DNA from: an uncultured Saprospiraceae bacterium
GTDB lineage: Bacteria > Bacteroidota > Bacteroidia > Chitinophagales > Saprospiraceae
Length of the DNA stretch: 64,000 nt
Direction of reading: 5' to 3'
Assembly (NCBI GenBank): GCA_937929835.1
Contig: CALFUU010000021.1
Span: forward strand, 1 to 64,000
In this document: positions 1-9,249 of the stretch, in pieces
Layout of the letters: each line of letters opens with the position of its first letter
Numbering within the stretch: the stretch's first letter is position 1
Notes under the pieces: generated by a model
Database searches by the model: none
What the model was told of the DNA's origin: nothing
What the model saw: only the letters and a program-made list of their open reading frames with translations
Translations under genes and position numbers: made by a program

Positions 1-2
1 GT

Positions 3-494
3 TCACATAACTATAATACTGCCTTTATGACTGAAATTTTGGATAGGACTTGTGCAAATGGAAGATATAGAGTTCTTCAATTACCTCCTAAAAGTGAAAC
101 GCCATCAAATTTATTTACAAATGATCTTATACACTTAAAAAATATTTTAGCTACAGTTGCGGAAAGCGATTCTAATTCTCAAGTTCTTTTTAAGCAAGAA
201 GAAATTAAGATAAAGGCCGAAAATCCATTAGTGATGTGTGGCGGATTGGCTTCGTTAGCGTACTGGGGTTTAGTATATAAGCCTCAAGAGAAAATGAGTT
301 CTAGAGAGGTACTTTTAGGTATCCACGATTATCTCGATGAGTTGACTGCTAAGAAGTGGTTGGAGGCGCAATGCTATGTGAGCTTTTCAGCTTGGTCACC
401 TTGGTTCATTGGTGTAGGATTTGATTATACTTATATTATAGTGTTGAAAGATTTTAGTAAGTGCTATTTGATTTGTTTGACTGATACAGATTGA
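3..494 (+). CDS. Hypothetical protein, 5' end outside the window
   Basis: I do not recognise this protein. The first in-frame ATG is at 27, but the frame stays open back to the window edge and reads plausibly there (residues SHNYNTAF before that Met), so the gene probably begins upstream and is partial. The visible part, about 160 residues, is soluble and has no signal peptide. A central hydrophobic stretch (MCGGLASLAYWGL) and an aromatic-rich C-terminal half (SAWSPWF, FDYTYIIV) suggest a compact globular fold. It ends in TGA and is followed by a terminator-like hairpin, so it is the last gene of its transcript. Function cannot be assigned. Confidence 0.6.
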   Translation, partial: SHNYNTAFMTEILDRTCANGRYRVLQLPPKSETPSNLFTNDLIHLKNILATVAESDSNSQVLFKQEEIKIKAENPLVMCGGLASLAYWGLVYKPQEKMSSREVLLGIHDYLDELTAKKWLEAQCYVSFSAWSPWFIGVGFDYTYIIVLKDFSKCYLICLTDTD

Positions 495-512
495 TATTTA
501 GTTAAAATGTAT

Positions 513-555
513 AAGCGCATACACCTGAGCTAATGCGTGGTTGTATGCGCCTTTC
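513..555 (+). terminator. Rho-independent terminator-like hairpin
   Basis: The arms GCGCATACAC (515-524) and TTGTATGCGC (541-550) pair almost perfectly and are followed by CTTTCT. It lies about 20 bases after the stop of the first gene. The T tract is short, so strength is uncertain. Confidence 0.5.
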
Positions 556-636
556 TATTCTGATGTGATTTGTACAAAAGAAGTAGAGTAGGGCTTTGGC
601 TTGGGGTAATTTTGATTTATTCGTGAGCATATGGAA

Positions 637-655
637 TCGAGGTCGCAGACCTCGA
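637..655. repeat. Short perfect hairpin in a gene-free stretch (REP-like)
   Basis: TCGAGGTC and GACCTCGA form an 8-bp perfect stem around a GCA loop, with no T tract. It sits in the roughly 400-base stretch (495-892) between the first gene and the barrel gene. Short frames on the minus strand here have no protein-like character. Hairpins of this look are often dispersed REP-type elements, but only one copy was noticed in this window. Confidence 0.3.
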
Positions 656-841
656 CTATTTGGTTGCACTTTGTGTTCAGATGTATTTGCTGAAGAGTTA
701 ACGTTATTACTGCACAAATCCTCAGGTTTGTTTTCATTATAGCGTTGCTGTTACGTGCGATGCACCTAATTGCTACTGGATCTGTGGTGGTAGGATAGTA
801 GCCATTTTGTAGCTCTTAACTTTCTCATAACCCTATCCTAA

Positions 842-870
842 TTTGTGCTCTCGTCATAGCTGTACATTTC
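842..870 (+). promoter_or_regulatory. Possible Bacteroidota-type promoter
   Basis: TTTG at 842-845 is followed after 17 bases by TACATTTC at 863-870, one mismatch from the Bacteroidota -7 consensus TAnnTTTG. It lies about 22 bases before the ATG of the barrel gene. The spacing is at the short end of the usual range. Confidence 0.35.
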
Positions 871-892
871 CTAACTATAAAAATATCATACT

Positions 893-1582
893 ATGAAAAA
901 GTGGATAACAACAGCAGCTTTCATTACGAGTCTAATGACGATGAGCCAAGCACAGACAACAATCACAGGTATGATAGGAGCGCACGCGAGTACCACCTCA
1001 GCTAATCTTTCCTTGGGTGAAGGTTCTGCACTAAACCTTAAGCCCATCACTACATTTACTGGAGGCGTGACTGTAGACCAAGCGCTGGATAGTAGACTAA
1101 GTTTTACGAGTGGTTTGCATTTAAGGAGAAAAGGCTTTGAGGTATTGGAAGGTACGAGTGTAGGCGTCTTGGGACTAGATCTTGGTGTAGGTGTCAAAGC
1201 TACCACAGAAATCAACTACATAGAAGTACCTTTTATGCTCAAGGCTAGGATAATTGACAATGGCCGAGTACAGCCTTATGTCGGGGCAGGGCCTAGTGTC
1301 TCTTATGGGATAAATGGCACATTGCGTACCGCTGCAACAGCCATCTTCGATTTTAACCTGACCCAGACTGATATAGATCTATCGAGCAACAATTATAATA
1401 GATGGCAGCTAGGAGGGCAAGCAGTAGCAGGAGCGCTCTTCCCTTATGGCCAAGGTCATTGGATGACGGAGGTAGGATACTCTACTTCATTTACAGACTT
1501 AGTAAGCGAGGATTTCCTTGTAGATTCAGGAGGAAGACATAGAGGGTGGATATTTTCAGTGGGATATGGAATGCGATTCTAA
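893..1582 (+). CDS. Outer-membrane beta-barrel protein (porin-like family)
   Basis: This 229-residue protein starts with a clear signal peptide (MKKWITTAAFITSLMTMSQAQ). The remainder alternates polar and hydrophobic residues with Gly/aromatic turns: GGVTVDQALDSRLSFTSGL, INYIEVPFMLKARI, VQPYVGAGPSVSYG, and a C-terminal strand ending in Phe (FSVGYGMRF). This is the pattern of the small Bacteroidota OMP_b-brl_2/porin-family barrels of 8 or so strands. The ligand is unknown. It is monocistronic, with a possible promoter just upstream and a strong terminator downstream. Confidence 0.8.
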   Translation: MKKWITTAAFITSLMTMSQAQTTITGMIGAHASTTSANLSLGEGSALNLKPITTFTGGVTVDQALDSRLSFTSGLHLRRKGFEVLEGTSVGVLGLDLGVGVKATTEINYIEVPFMLKARIIDNGRVQPYVGAGPSVSYGINGTLRTAATAIFDFNLTQTDIDLSSNNYNRWQLGGQAVAGALFPYGQGHWMTEVGYSTSFTDLVSEDFLVDSGGRHRGWIFSVGYGMRF

Positions 1583-1624
1583 AAATATAGAAGTTGAATA
1601 GTTGACGTGTGGGCTTAGGCCATT

Positions 1625-1659
1625 GCAGCGGGTTGAAGTTTTTCAGCCCGCTGCTTTTT
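1625..1659 (+). terminator. Rho-independent terminator
   Basis: GCAGCGGGTTGAA (1625-1637) pairs with TTCAGCCCGCTGC (1642-1654), 13 bp with one wobble, followed by TTTTT. It lies 43 bases after the barrel gene. Confidence 0.8.
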
Positions 1660-1836
1660 GTTCAAACTATTTGAATCGTAATCTGTTTTATTTGCAGATG
1701 CTTATTGTTAAAAAGATGAGCTTACAGCCTTTATAAAATGTTATTTTGATTTATTGTTAGTTTTGAATTTTTAGCTATAAGAAACGTGTTGCCAGATTTT
1801 TTAAGATTCGGCATTATGTGAAAGCATTATAATTAT

Positions 1837-2928
1837 ATGACTTCAAAAGAAGTGGGGAAGAATAAGCAAACTTTGCTGACCAAAAAGAGAAGACCAATTG
1901 TCATTGGAGGGCCTTGCAGTGCTGAGACAGAGAAGCAAGTTCTAGAAACAGGCAGACGTATCGCGGCTACTGGTAAGGTAGATATCTTCCGGGCAGGGAT
2001 ATGGAAACCCCGTACACGTCCAGGGAGTTTTGAGGGGGTAGGAGAGAAAGGCCTACCTTGGTGTCAAAAGGTCAAAGAATCGACAGGGCTGCCCATAACG
2101 GTAGAGGTCGCCAAGACTGCACACATAGAAGCTTGCCTCAAGCACGATATTGATATCTTGTGGATAGGGGCTAGGACAACAGTCAATCCCTTTGTAGTCC
2201 AAGAATTGGCAGATGCCCTTCGTGGGGTAGACATACCTGTTCTGGTTAAGAATCCTATCAATCCAGACCTCGCGCTGTGGTTAGGTGCTGTAGAGCGGTT
2301 TCAGAAAGCAGGGATCCAAGAGCTCGGTGTTATCCATAGAGGCTTCTCCAATCTAAGTGAGAAATATTATAGAAATAGACCACAGTGGCAGATTCCTCTA
2401 GAGTTTATGCGAAGAATGCCAGACATCCCTATGATTAATGATCCAAGTCATATTTGTGGACGACGCGATATCCTGCAAGAGGTAGCACAGAAGGCTCTTG
2501 ATCTTGGTTTTGATGGGTTGATGATTGAGTCCCATATCGATCCAGATCAAGCACTCTCTGATGCACAACAACAGATCACACCTGAGGTCTTGGGGCAGCT
2601 GATAACTGATCTAGTCCTAAGAGAAGACTATGAAGATGAACCACTTAAGCAAAGTAAAATAGAGAGCCTCCGTCAAGAAATTAACAATATCGATGAAGAG
2701 CTCATCAATCTCTTGTCCAATAGGATGAAGGTCGCTAGAGAAATAGGGCGCTACAAGAAAAAGAATAATATGACCATACTGCAGCAGCGCCGATGGAATG
2801 AGATCATAGAAAGAAGTAAGCTGCAAGCTGCCCGCTCTGGCTTGAGTGAAGCTTTTATTTTGAATTTTATCAGTGCTATCCACGACGAGAGCATAGATCA
2901 ACAGGAGCAGGTGTATAAGGATGTATAG
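1837..2928 (+). CDS. Bifunctional 3-deoxy-7-phosphoheptulonate synthase / chorismate mutase type II
   Basis: The N-terminal domain (about residues 18-265) is a type I-beta DAHP synthase, which condenses phosphoenolpyruvate and erythrose 4-phosphate at the entry of the shikimate pathway. Visible family motifs are GGPCSAE, FRAGIWKPRTRPGSFEG, VKNPINPDL, HRGFS, NDPSHICG and MIESHIDPDQA. The C-terminal domain (about 275-355) is an AroQ-type chorismate mutase (IESLRQEINNIDEELINLLSNR...IGRYKK). DAHP synthase followed by chorismate mutase in one chain is the arrangement known from Bacteroidota such as Prevotella nigrescens, where the mutase domain mediates prephenate feedback. Length (363) fits. The gene stands alone, so regulation is probably allosteric rather than operon-based. 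Confidence 0.95.
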   Translation: MTSKEVGKNKQTLLTKKRRPIVIGGPCSAETEKQVLETGRRIAATGKVDIFRAGIWKPRTRPGSFEGVGEKGLPWCQKVKESTGLPITVEVAKTAHIEACLKHDIDILWIGARTTVNPFVVQELADALRGVDIPVLVKNPINPDLALWLGAVERFQKAGIQELGVIHRGFSNLSEKYYRNRPQWQIPLEFMRRMPDIPMINDPSHICGRRDILQEVAQKALDLGFDGLMIESHIDPDQALSDAQQQITPEVLGQLITDLVLREDYEDEPLKQSKIESLRQEINNIDEELINLLSNRMKVAREIGRYKKKNNMTILQQRRWNEIIERSKLQAARSGLSEAFILNFISAIHDESIDQQEQVYKDV

Positions 2929-3074
2929 TGCATTTCTATCCTTAATTACCAATCACATATAAAGAGAAAAGTCTATCACGTTACAGCCATTAACTAGGAT
3001 TCTTAAGTCTATATAAGAAAGAATATTCCAATTAATACTATATTCATCTAGTACTATCAAAACTAGATGTCTGT

Positions 3075-6000
3075 ATGAAATTCCAACTATCCTTACTGTT
3101 TATACTTTGCTTAAGCTACGGCTATTCACAACAAGCTACTACCTCCAGCTCTCCACAACACGAAGAAATGTACAGCTCGGTAGAGTGGAGACATATCGGC
3201 CCCTTTAGAGGAGGAAGGTCCTGTGCGGTTACAGGTGTGCCAGGCAAGCCACAGCTTTATTATTTTGGATCGACTGGTGGCGGTGTATGGAAGACAGAGA
3301 ATGGAGGGCAGTCCTGGTCTAATATTTCTGACGGCTTCTTTGGGGGTTCTATAGGAGCTGTGTCGGTATCTACATCAGATAATAATGTGATTTATGCAGG
3401 TGGTGGAGAGAAGACAGTGAGGGGAAATGTCTCCTATGGCTATGGTGTGTGGCGCTCAGAAGATGCGGGAAAGACGTGGGAATCAAGAGGCCTTAAAAAA
3501 TCTAGACACATCTCTAGATTGCGGATAGACCCTAATAATCCTAATATCGTCTACGCTGCAGTGATGGGTAACTTGTTTGCGGATACAGATGAGCGAGGTG
3601 TCTATAAATCAGTGGATGGCGGCAAGAACTGGAAGAAGGTCCTCTTTGCGAATGAGAAGTCAGGAGCAGTGGATTTAATTATTGATCCCAATAATTCTAG
3701 AATCTTGTATGCCACAACTTGGACGATAAGGCGGACACCTTATTCTTTGTCTAGTGGTGGAGAGGGATCGGCTTTGTGGAAGAGCACAGATAGCGGCGAG
3801 ACTTGGACCGATATAAGTGCCAACAAAGGCTTGCCCTCAGGTGTGTGGGGTATTAGTGGCGTGACTGTTTCGCCACAAAATTCTGATCGCGTCTGGGCTA
3901 TCATCGAAAACAAAAGTGGTGGCGTCTACAGATCTGATGACGCGGGTAAGACTTGGCAAAAACTCAATAGTGAAAGATCCCTACGTCAGCGGGCTTGGTA
4001 CTACACTAGGATATATGCAGACACGCAGGATGAAGATGTTGTCTATGTCGTCAATGTCAATTATCACAAGTCCAAGGATGGTGGCAAGACATTTAAGTCG
4101 GCAAGAGCACCTCACGGAGATCATCATGATATGTGGATAGATCCCGATGATGGAGATAGAATGATTATGGGTGATGATGGTGGTGCACAGGTAAGTTACG
4201 ATGGTGGAGGTACTTGGTCTACGTATCACAACCAACCGACGGCACAGTTTTATCGTGTGACGACGGACAATCATTTTCCTTATCGCATCTATGTGGCGCA
4301 GCAAGATAACAGCACACTCAGGATTCCACACAGGACGATGGGATCTAGCATCACCGAGAGCGACTGGGAGCGCACGGCTGGCGGCGAGTCTGCACATATT
4401 GCTGTAGATCCGACGGATAACGATATCGTATATGGGGGCAGCTATGATGGTTTTTTGACAAGAATGGATCATAAGACCGATCAGACTAGAGCCATCAATG
4501 TTTGGCCAGATAATCCTATGGGGCATGGCGCAGAAGGTATGAAGTATCGTTTTCAATGGAACTTCCCGATTTTCTTTTCTAAGCACGATCCTCAAGTCTT
4601 ATATACAGCCTCTAACCATTTGCACCGAACGACAGATGAGGGGCAGACCTGGGAGATTATCAGTCCAGATCTGACACGTAACGATCCAGAAAAATTAAAA
4701 TCTTCGGGTGGCCCTATCACGCAAGACAATACCAGTGTCGAGTATTACTGTACCATTTTTGCAGCTCAGGAGTCTCCCCTCAAGGAGGGCCTTATCTGGG
4801 TAGGCTCAGATGATGGGCTCGTCCACTTAACAAAAGATGGCGGAGAAAACTGGACAAACATCACACCTACGGGTATGCCAAAATGGTTGATGATCAACTG
4901 TATAGAACCCGATCCGCATAATGAAGCTGGCTGCTACTTGGCGGGTACATTATATAAAGATGGAGACTTCCAACCTTACCTCTACAAGACAAGTAACTAC
5001 GGCGTCACTTGGAATAAGATGACGACGGGTATAGATAAAGAACATTTTACAAGAGTGATACGGGCTGATCCTGAGCAAGAGGGTTATCTCTATGCCGGTA
5101 CTGAGAGTGGAATGTATATTTCTGAAGATGATGGACGATCTTGGAAGACTTTTCAATTGAACTTGCCTATTGTTCCTATAACTGATTTGGTGATAAAAAA
5201 TGATAACCTGATAGCCGCTACACAAGGAAGAAGTATCTGGATGATCGATGATCTCAGTACTGTAAGGAGTGCGATGGCTCTATCCAAAGTGGAGGATCAT
5301 TTATTTAAGCCAGCGGATGCCTATAGGATGAGAGGAGGACAGAACAAAAAAGCGAAAGGTGTCGGTATGAATCATCCTGGAGGGGTCAATGTGCATTATT
5401 ATCTCAAGGATTATGACGCTAAGGAAGACAGTATTACACTTACATTCCGTAATGCAGAGGGTGAGGTTGTAAGAACGTATAACAGCAAGGCCAAAGAGAA
5501 AGTTGACTCACTAGCAGTGGAGTTGGGTGCCAATAATTTCAATTGGAATATGCAGCTACCTGCGGCAAAGAAATTTAAAGGAATGGTGTTTTGGTGGGGA
5601 TCATTGGCGGGACCTAAGGTGGTGCCAGGAAAGTATACTGTAGAGTTGTCTGTTAATGAAACTGTACAGACTCAGGAGTTTGAAATTCTAAAGGATCCTA
5701 GAGTGCCTTATAACCAAGAGGAGTTACAGCAACAGTATGATTTTATATCTAGTATCAACGCCAAGGTGACGGAAGCCCACGAGGATATCATAGAAATGCG
5801 AAAGCTCAAAAAGCAGATGAAGGATTTCCTTAAACAACACGAAAGTCCTAAGGTCAAGCAGAAGATTGAGGTATTGGATTCTACCTTATCGGTAATCGAA
5901 AAGACTTTATATCAAACCCAAAATAGGAGCCGTCAAGATCCTCTTAATTTCCCTATCAGGTTGACCAATAAGTTGGCACATCTCAATTCCTTGTCTCAGA

Positions 6001-6182
6001 TGAGTGATGGTCCACCCACAGCTTCTATGTTGGCTGTCCAAGCGGAATTAACTGAGCAAATAGATCAAGAGCTGGCCGCTTATAGAGCTTTAAAATCCAA
6101 AGAGGTGCAAGCGCTTAATGATTTGATACGATCAGAAATAACGGACTTTATCAAGTTGAAAGCACCAGCGCAGGAGCCTTAA
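3075..6182 (+). CDS. Secreted BNR/Asp-box beta-propeller protein (VPS10/sortilin-like)
   Basis: A 1035-residue exported protein with signal peptide (MKFQLSLLFILCLSYGYSQ). It carries about eleven Asp-box motifs of the form S-x-D-x-G-x-T-W, for example KTENGGQSW, RSEDAGKTW, KSVDGGKNW, KSTDSGETW, RSDDAGKTW, TTDEGQTW, TKDGGENW and SEDDGRSW. These mark two seven-bladed propellers like those of GH74 enzymes and sortilin VPS10 domains. The last 200 residues are a beta-sandwich-like stretch and then a charged helical tail. Bacteroidota homologues are commonly named glycosyl hydrolase, but I see no specific catalytic residues, so enzymatic activity is unproven. It has no T9SS sorting domain and is probably periplasmic. 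It stands alone. Confidence 0.85.
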   Translation: MKFQLSLLFILCLSYGYSQQATTSSSPQHEEMYSSVEWRHIGPFRGGRSCAVTGVPGKPQLYYFGSTGGGVWKTENGGQSWSNISDGFFGGSIGAVSVSTSDNNVIYAGGGEKTVRGNVSYGYGVWRSEDAGKTWESRGLKKSRHISRLRIDPNNPNIVYAAVMGNLFADTDERGVYKSVDGGKNWKKVLFANEKSGAVDLIIDPNNSRILYATTWTIRRTPYSLSSGGEGSALWKSTDSGETWTDISANKGLPSGVWGISGVTVSPQNSDRVWAIIENKSGGVYRSDDAGKTWQKLNSERSLRQRAWYYTRIYADTQDEDVVYVVNVNYHKSKDGGKTFKSARAPHGDHHDMWIDPDDGDRMIMGDDGGAQVSYDGGGTWSTYHNQPTAQFYRVTTDNHFPYRIYVAQQDNSTLRIPHRTMGSSITESDWERTAGGESAHIAVDPTDNDIVYGGSYDGFLTRMDHKTDQTRAINVWPDNPMGHGAEGMKYRFQWNFPIFFSKHDPQVLYTASNHLHRTTDEGQTWEIISPDLTRNDPEKLKSSGGPITQDNTSVEYYCTIFAAQESPLKEGLIWVGSDDGLVHLTKDGGENWTNITPTGMPKWLMINCIEPDPHNEAGCYLAGTLYKDGDFQPYLYKTSNYGVTWNKMTTGIDKEHFTRVIRADPEQEGYLYAGTESGMYISEDDGRSWKTFQLNLPIVPITDLVIKNDNLIAATQGRSIWMIDDLSTVRSAMALSKVEDHLFKPADAYRMRGGQNKKAKGVGMNHPGGVNVHYYLKDYDAKEDSITLTFRNAEGEVVRTYNSKAKEKVDSLAVELGANNFNWNMQLPAAKKFKGMVFWWGSLAGPKVVPGKYTVELSVNETVQTQEFEILKDPRVPYNQEELQQQYDFISSINAKVTEAHEDIIEMRKLKKQMKDFLKQHESPKVKQKIEVLDSTLSVIEKTLYQTQNRSRQDPLNFPIRLTNKLAHLNSLSQMSDGPPTASMLAVQAELTEQIDQELAAYRALKSKEVQALNDLIRSEITDFIKLKAPAQEP

Positions 6183-6237
6183 GGTCTCTATGCGCATTAA
6201 ATTGTTGAGATAAGAACAAAATGCTTATCCTAGCAAC

Positions 6238-6798
6238 TTAGTCTATTATCCAAGGATCATCTCCTATGAATTTTTTAGTTTTTTTGGTCGAACAGATGCC
6301 TAGCGTTAGGCCAAAAGCCAGTTGGCTACCGCCAAGCAAGAGTAGTTCGGTCTTGTTTTCTTTGACAAAGAGCGCACTAAATGCGGTGGACAATCCCATA
6401 ATCGAAATAACCCCACCTACTATTGCTAGAGCATCTCTTCTCTTAAATGATTTTTCTGATTTATAGTCTTCAATAAATAGGAGATCCTTCTTGGCTATTG
6501 TCTTGTATGGATTGTAATCAAATAGGGTTTTATCTAATTCTGACTTCTCAAGAGCCAATTCTTTTGTTACTACAGATTTAGAAAAATTAAATCGTACACT
6601 ATCTTGTGATAGGGAAAGGAAGTGCCCTGAAAATTTTAAGAAGTCGCAGCAACCTTGTTCTTTTGTAGCCTTTGCACCTACTTTTAGGAATCGTGATTTT
6701 GTTATTTCTACCCTATTCTCTCCATTTCTTAAAATGAGATTCTGAGACAGACAGCTACTGTATAATGCTAAGAATAGAACCGTTGCAATGATTTTCAT
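6238..6798 (-). CDS. Exported/membrane hypothetical protein
   Basis: A 186-residue protein with a signal peptide (MKIIATVLFLALYSSCLSQ). A soluble segment with a CC pair (EQGCCDFLKF) follows, then a basic helix and two hydrophobic helices near the C-terminus (AIVGGVISIMGLSTAFSALF and LLLLGGSQLAFGLTLGI). I do not recognise the family. This two-helix end after a periplasmic part resembles small Bacteroidota inner-membrane proteins of unknown role. It is convergent with the propeller gene. Confidence 0.65.
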   Translation of the reverse strand: MKIIATVLFLALYSSCLSQNLILRNGENRVEITKSRFLKVGAKATKEQGCCDFLKFSGHFLSLSQDSVRFNFSKSVVTKELALEKSELDKTLFDYNPYKTIAKKDLLFIEDYKSEKSFKRRDALAIVGGVISIMGLSTAFSALFVKENKTELLLLGGSQLAFGLTLGICSTKKTKKFIGDDPWIID

Positions 6799-6867
6799 AT
6801 ATTTTGATAGTTGGTGGATCCGACAAAAATAGAAAGTTTCTGGATTAACTAAATAATCTATGTGTTG

Positions 6868-7446
6868 TTAGGTGCTGAATAGCTCTGGGTATAGCAAATA
6901 GGCTTTCATTACAAAAGAAACAGAATCACCCACCCACAGTTCTCCTTCCATAATCATACGGATTACCTCTTGTGGAGGTTTGGTCAAGACTTCTATATCT
7001 TCTGTGATATCTAAATCTTGGATTGCATTAAAAGTTAAGCCTGTCGCTAAGTATCCATAGGTCTTGTGGGTGGCCTTGGTGGGAATGTTGGAGATGACAC
7101 CTAGGGGTATAAGTTGATCTTCTATTGCGGAGATACCCGTCTCCTCGCGCAGTTCTGCGATAGCGGATTGGATAGGTGTTTTCCCAGCTTGCACAAAGCC
7201 CGCTGGCAATTCTAAGATATGTTTTCTTTGACCGTGTTTGTATTGATTGACGAGGACTATATGACCAGTATCCTTTAAGAACGGCACCACCATAGCTGCG
7301 TCTGCCATTGTTGTGATATAATAATCGTCGACTATAGTATGATCGGGTAACTTTACCTTGTGCTTTTTGATGGGAAACCAAGGGCTAGGTGAGACATCTG
7401 TTTCTTCCAGTATCTCCCAGACGGCTTCGTTTTTGTCTGTGCTCAT
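6868..7446 (-). CDS. Nudix hydrolase (ADP-ribose pyrophosphatase-like) with altered Nudix box
   Basis: The 192-residue protein matches ADP-ribose pyrophosphatase-type Nudix enzymes, which cleave nucleoside diphosphates linked to another moiety. ILELPAGF followed by AELREETGI is the Nudix box. The metal-binding core E98-L-R-E101-E102 is kept. Two usually fixed residues differ: Lys89 stands where the box normally has Glu, and Ala97 where it has Arg. Activity may therefore be changed or lost. The upstream strand VVPFLKDTGHIVLVNQYKHGQ is typical of the ADPR branch. No operon partners are evident. Confidence 0.85.
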   Translation of the reverse strand: MSTDKNEAVWEILEETDVSPSPWFPIKKHKVKLPDHTIVDDYYITTMADAAMVVPFLKDTGHIVLVNQYKHGQRKHILELPAGFVQAGKTPIQSAIAELREETGISAIEDQLIPLGVISNIPTKATHKTYGYLATGLTFNAIQDLDITEDIEVLTKPPQEVIRMIMEGELWVGDSVSFVMKAYLLYPELFST

Positions 7447-7561
7447 AGGATTGCAAGGTATGCTGAAAGCTTCAAAGTCAGTTTAAATTTTTGAAGATGA
7501 TTAATTTAAATGTTTAGTTATAGTCATTAAAGAGTCCTTCCCACAATCTAGGAAATTTATT

Positions 7562-8593
7562 CTATTCTAGCTCCACACACCCCCACAGCATAAACAAATC
7601 CAACATCGGCTCCTGCTTCAGTAAGTAATACTTTTTTCCAAAAAGATTAATTGGCGCCGCTAGCATATTCATAACAGCCCAAGTGATTTTGCTTTGTGGA
7701 TTACCGAGGCTTGCTTGCGTTTTGATATTCATAATCGTGGCTGAAGCACCATAACCCAACACTACTGGACCAGAGTCAATATCCATTTCGTTGGAACCAT
7801 CTTCATTTTCTTTGACGAGCTGTATGCCCAGAAAATCAGTAACCAAGAGATCTTGGAATTGGTGATTGTAAAGAAGAATCTTTTCGTACCCGAACTCACT
7901 TAAGCAATAAGTTATCATCGCACTGGACGAGCCTCTAACTAGATTCCGATCACTGTCTGTGTGATGGATTAATCCTGTGGGATGATTTGTAGATCTTAGG
8001 ATGCTAGTTGCCCAACGCTGTTGCAACGCTGTATCTGATAATGAAATTAGCCCTATAAGATTATCTGCAGGCCATCGTTCCTTTGTGTACGTGTCCAATA
8101 GTCTTAAGCTGTCAGAAAGTGTCGCGGCTAGCCTTTCTTCTATTATAGTTGATTGATTTTTTACTTCATCTTGGTGTGTGGATTGCGCAAAGAGGGGACT
8201 CTTTTTATATCTGCTGTAGACAAAGTTGGCCCAGCCATTGTAGAACATTCCATACTGAGGTGTTAGCGTGGGATCAAACGTCTCCAGTGCTTTATTTGAT
8301 TGGATTCTGTGGATGCAATCGTCTACAATTTTTACATACCGTTCTGTTGTTATCCTATTGTTGTCGCAGTAATCTATAATGGAGAGGGCAAGGAGGGCAT
8401 TGCTAAAGAGCTTCCCTTCGGGAAACCGTTGTTGCAACTTGTCGTCATATCCCTTTGATAATATATCAGAGAGATAGGTTATTTGATTTCTTGCTGATCT
8501 GTTTCTTAGCGTTTTATTGAATGGCGTTACTAGATTTGATAGGGGATAAATAAGAAGTATCAGTCCTAAATATTTGAAGATCTTCTTTTTCAT
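7562..8593 (-). CDS. Membrane-anchored hypothetical protein, possibly alpha-helical toroid
   Basis: 343 residues with one N-terminal hydrophobic helix (IFKYLGLILLIYPLSNLV) that is a signal anchor or uncleaved signal. The rest is mostly amphipathic helices with conserved-looking patches (YGMFYNGWANFVYSRY, WPADNLIGLISLS, RGSSSAMITYCLSEFG, MDIDSGPVVLGYGASAT). The helix-loop rhythm and the DIDSGP patch recall (alpha/alpha)-barrel proteins, but I cannot assign a family. It lies 74 bases from the SH3 gene upstream and may share its transcript. Confidence 0.6.
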   Translation of the reverse strand: MKKKIFKYLGLILLIYPLSNLVTPFNKTLRNRSARNQITYLSDILSKGYDDKLQQRFPEGKLFSNALLALSIIDYCDNNRITTERYVKIVDDCIHRIQSNKALETFDPTLTPQYGMFYNGWANFVYSRYKKSPLFAQSTHQDEVKNQSTIIEERLAATLSDSLRLLDTYTKERWPADNLIGLISLSDTALQQRWATSILRSTNHPTGLIHHTDSDRNLVRGSSSAMITYCLSEFGYEKILLYNHQFQDLLVTDFLGIQLVKENEDGSNEMDIDSGPVVLGYGASATIMNIKTQASLGNPQSKITWAVMNMLAAPINLFGKKYYLLKQEPMLDLFMLWGCVELE

Positions 8594-8667
8594 AACGCCT
8601 GGGTCTTCGTCGCCCTTATAGCAACGAAAATCGGGGAAGTTTCATTGTTAATTTGGAGAATGCAACT

Positions 8668-9147
8668 CTAGAACTCCTCTATGAAGTTGCCCCAGACCCA
8701 TCCTTCTGTGCCCGCATATTTGATTTTGCACCACTTGCCGGCTTTGCCTTCAAGGAAGAAGGTCTCGGTATCGTAGTACATTACTTCGACTTCGGAGTTG
8801 GCTGGTATGCGCATGACGATCTCAGATATCAGGGAAGGCTTAGAGCGCATATTCATCGTCTCGCTATCGATGATAACCATACCTCTCTTGAATTTCGTAG
8901 TGCCTTCGCAATCGGCTAGTTTAGTTTCCAATGCAGTAATGAGAGAATCTTTCTGAATGATGAGCAACTCCTGATTCTTGGTAACGGGATTGGGTAACTT
9001 AGAGAAAAATGAAGAGAGCACATTGGTAGGGCTCTGCTGTGTGATGATAGATATGAGTAACCATATGGTCACGAGACCAAATAGAATCATATATCCCCAC
9101 TTTAGAAGAGGATTGGAACGCTTTTGTCCGTATCGAGGTTTTGCCAT
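8668..9147 (-). CDS. Membrane-anchored SH3-domain protein
   Basis: 159 residues. A basic N-terminus precedes one transmembrane helix (YMILFGLVTIWLLISII), a short coiled segment (LIIQKDSLITALETKLADCE) and a bacterial SH3 domain (about 92-159). The SH3 shows the usual MNMRSKPSLISEIVMRIPANSEVEV start and GKWCKIKYAGTEGWVWGNFIEEF end. Such domains bind cell-wall peptides or partner proteins outside the membrane. The orientation places the SH3 domain in the periplasm. Confidence 0.8.
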   Translation of the reverse strand: MAKPRYGQKRSNPLLKWGYMILFGLVTIWLLISIITQQSPTNVLSSFFSKLPNPVTKNQELLIIQKDSLITALETKLADCEGTTKFKRGMVIIDSETMNMRSKPSLISEIVMRIPANSEVEVMYYDTETFFLEGKAGKWCKIKYAGTEGWVWGNFIEEF

Positions 9148-9249
9148 TATAAATCGGGGTCTGTCGGTTATTCAGACAGACCATTAACTATTGCTTGTCG
9201 AAAATAGCAAGATTACAAGCATTATCAAGTCTTATGGCTGCCTATTTTT

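Noticed and set aside
3-494. First gene as a toxin-immunity protein
   Set aside because: Only an impression from the short aromatic-rich sequence. No toxin domain, partner gene or motif is visible in the window.
502-737. Two short minus-strand frames after the first gene
   Set aside because: They overlap hairpin structures, have no protein-like composition and no neighbour relation.
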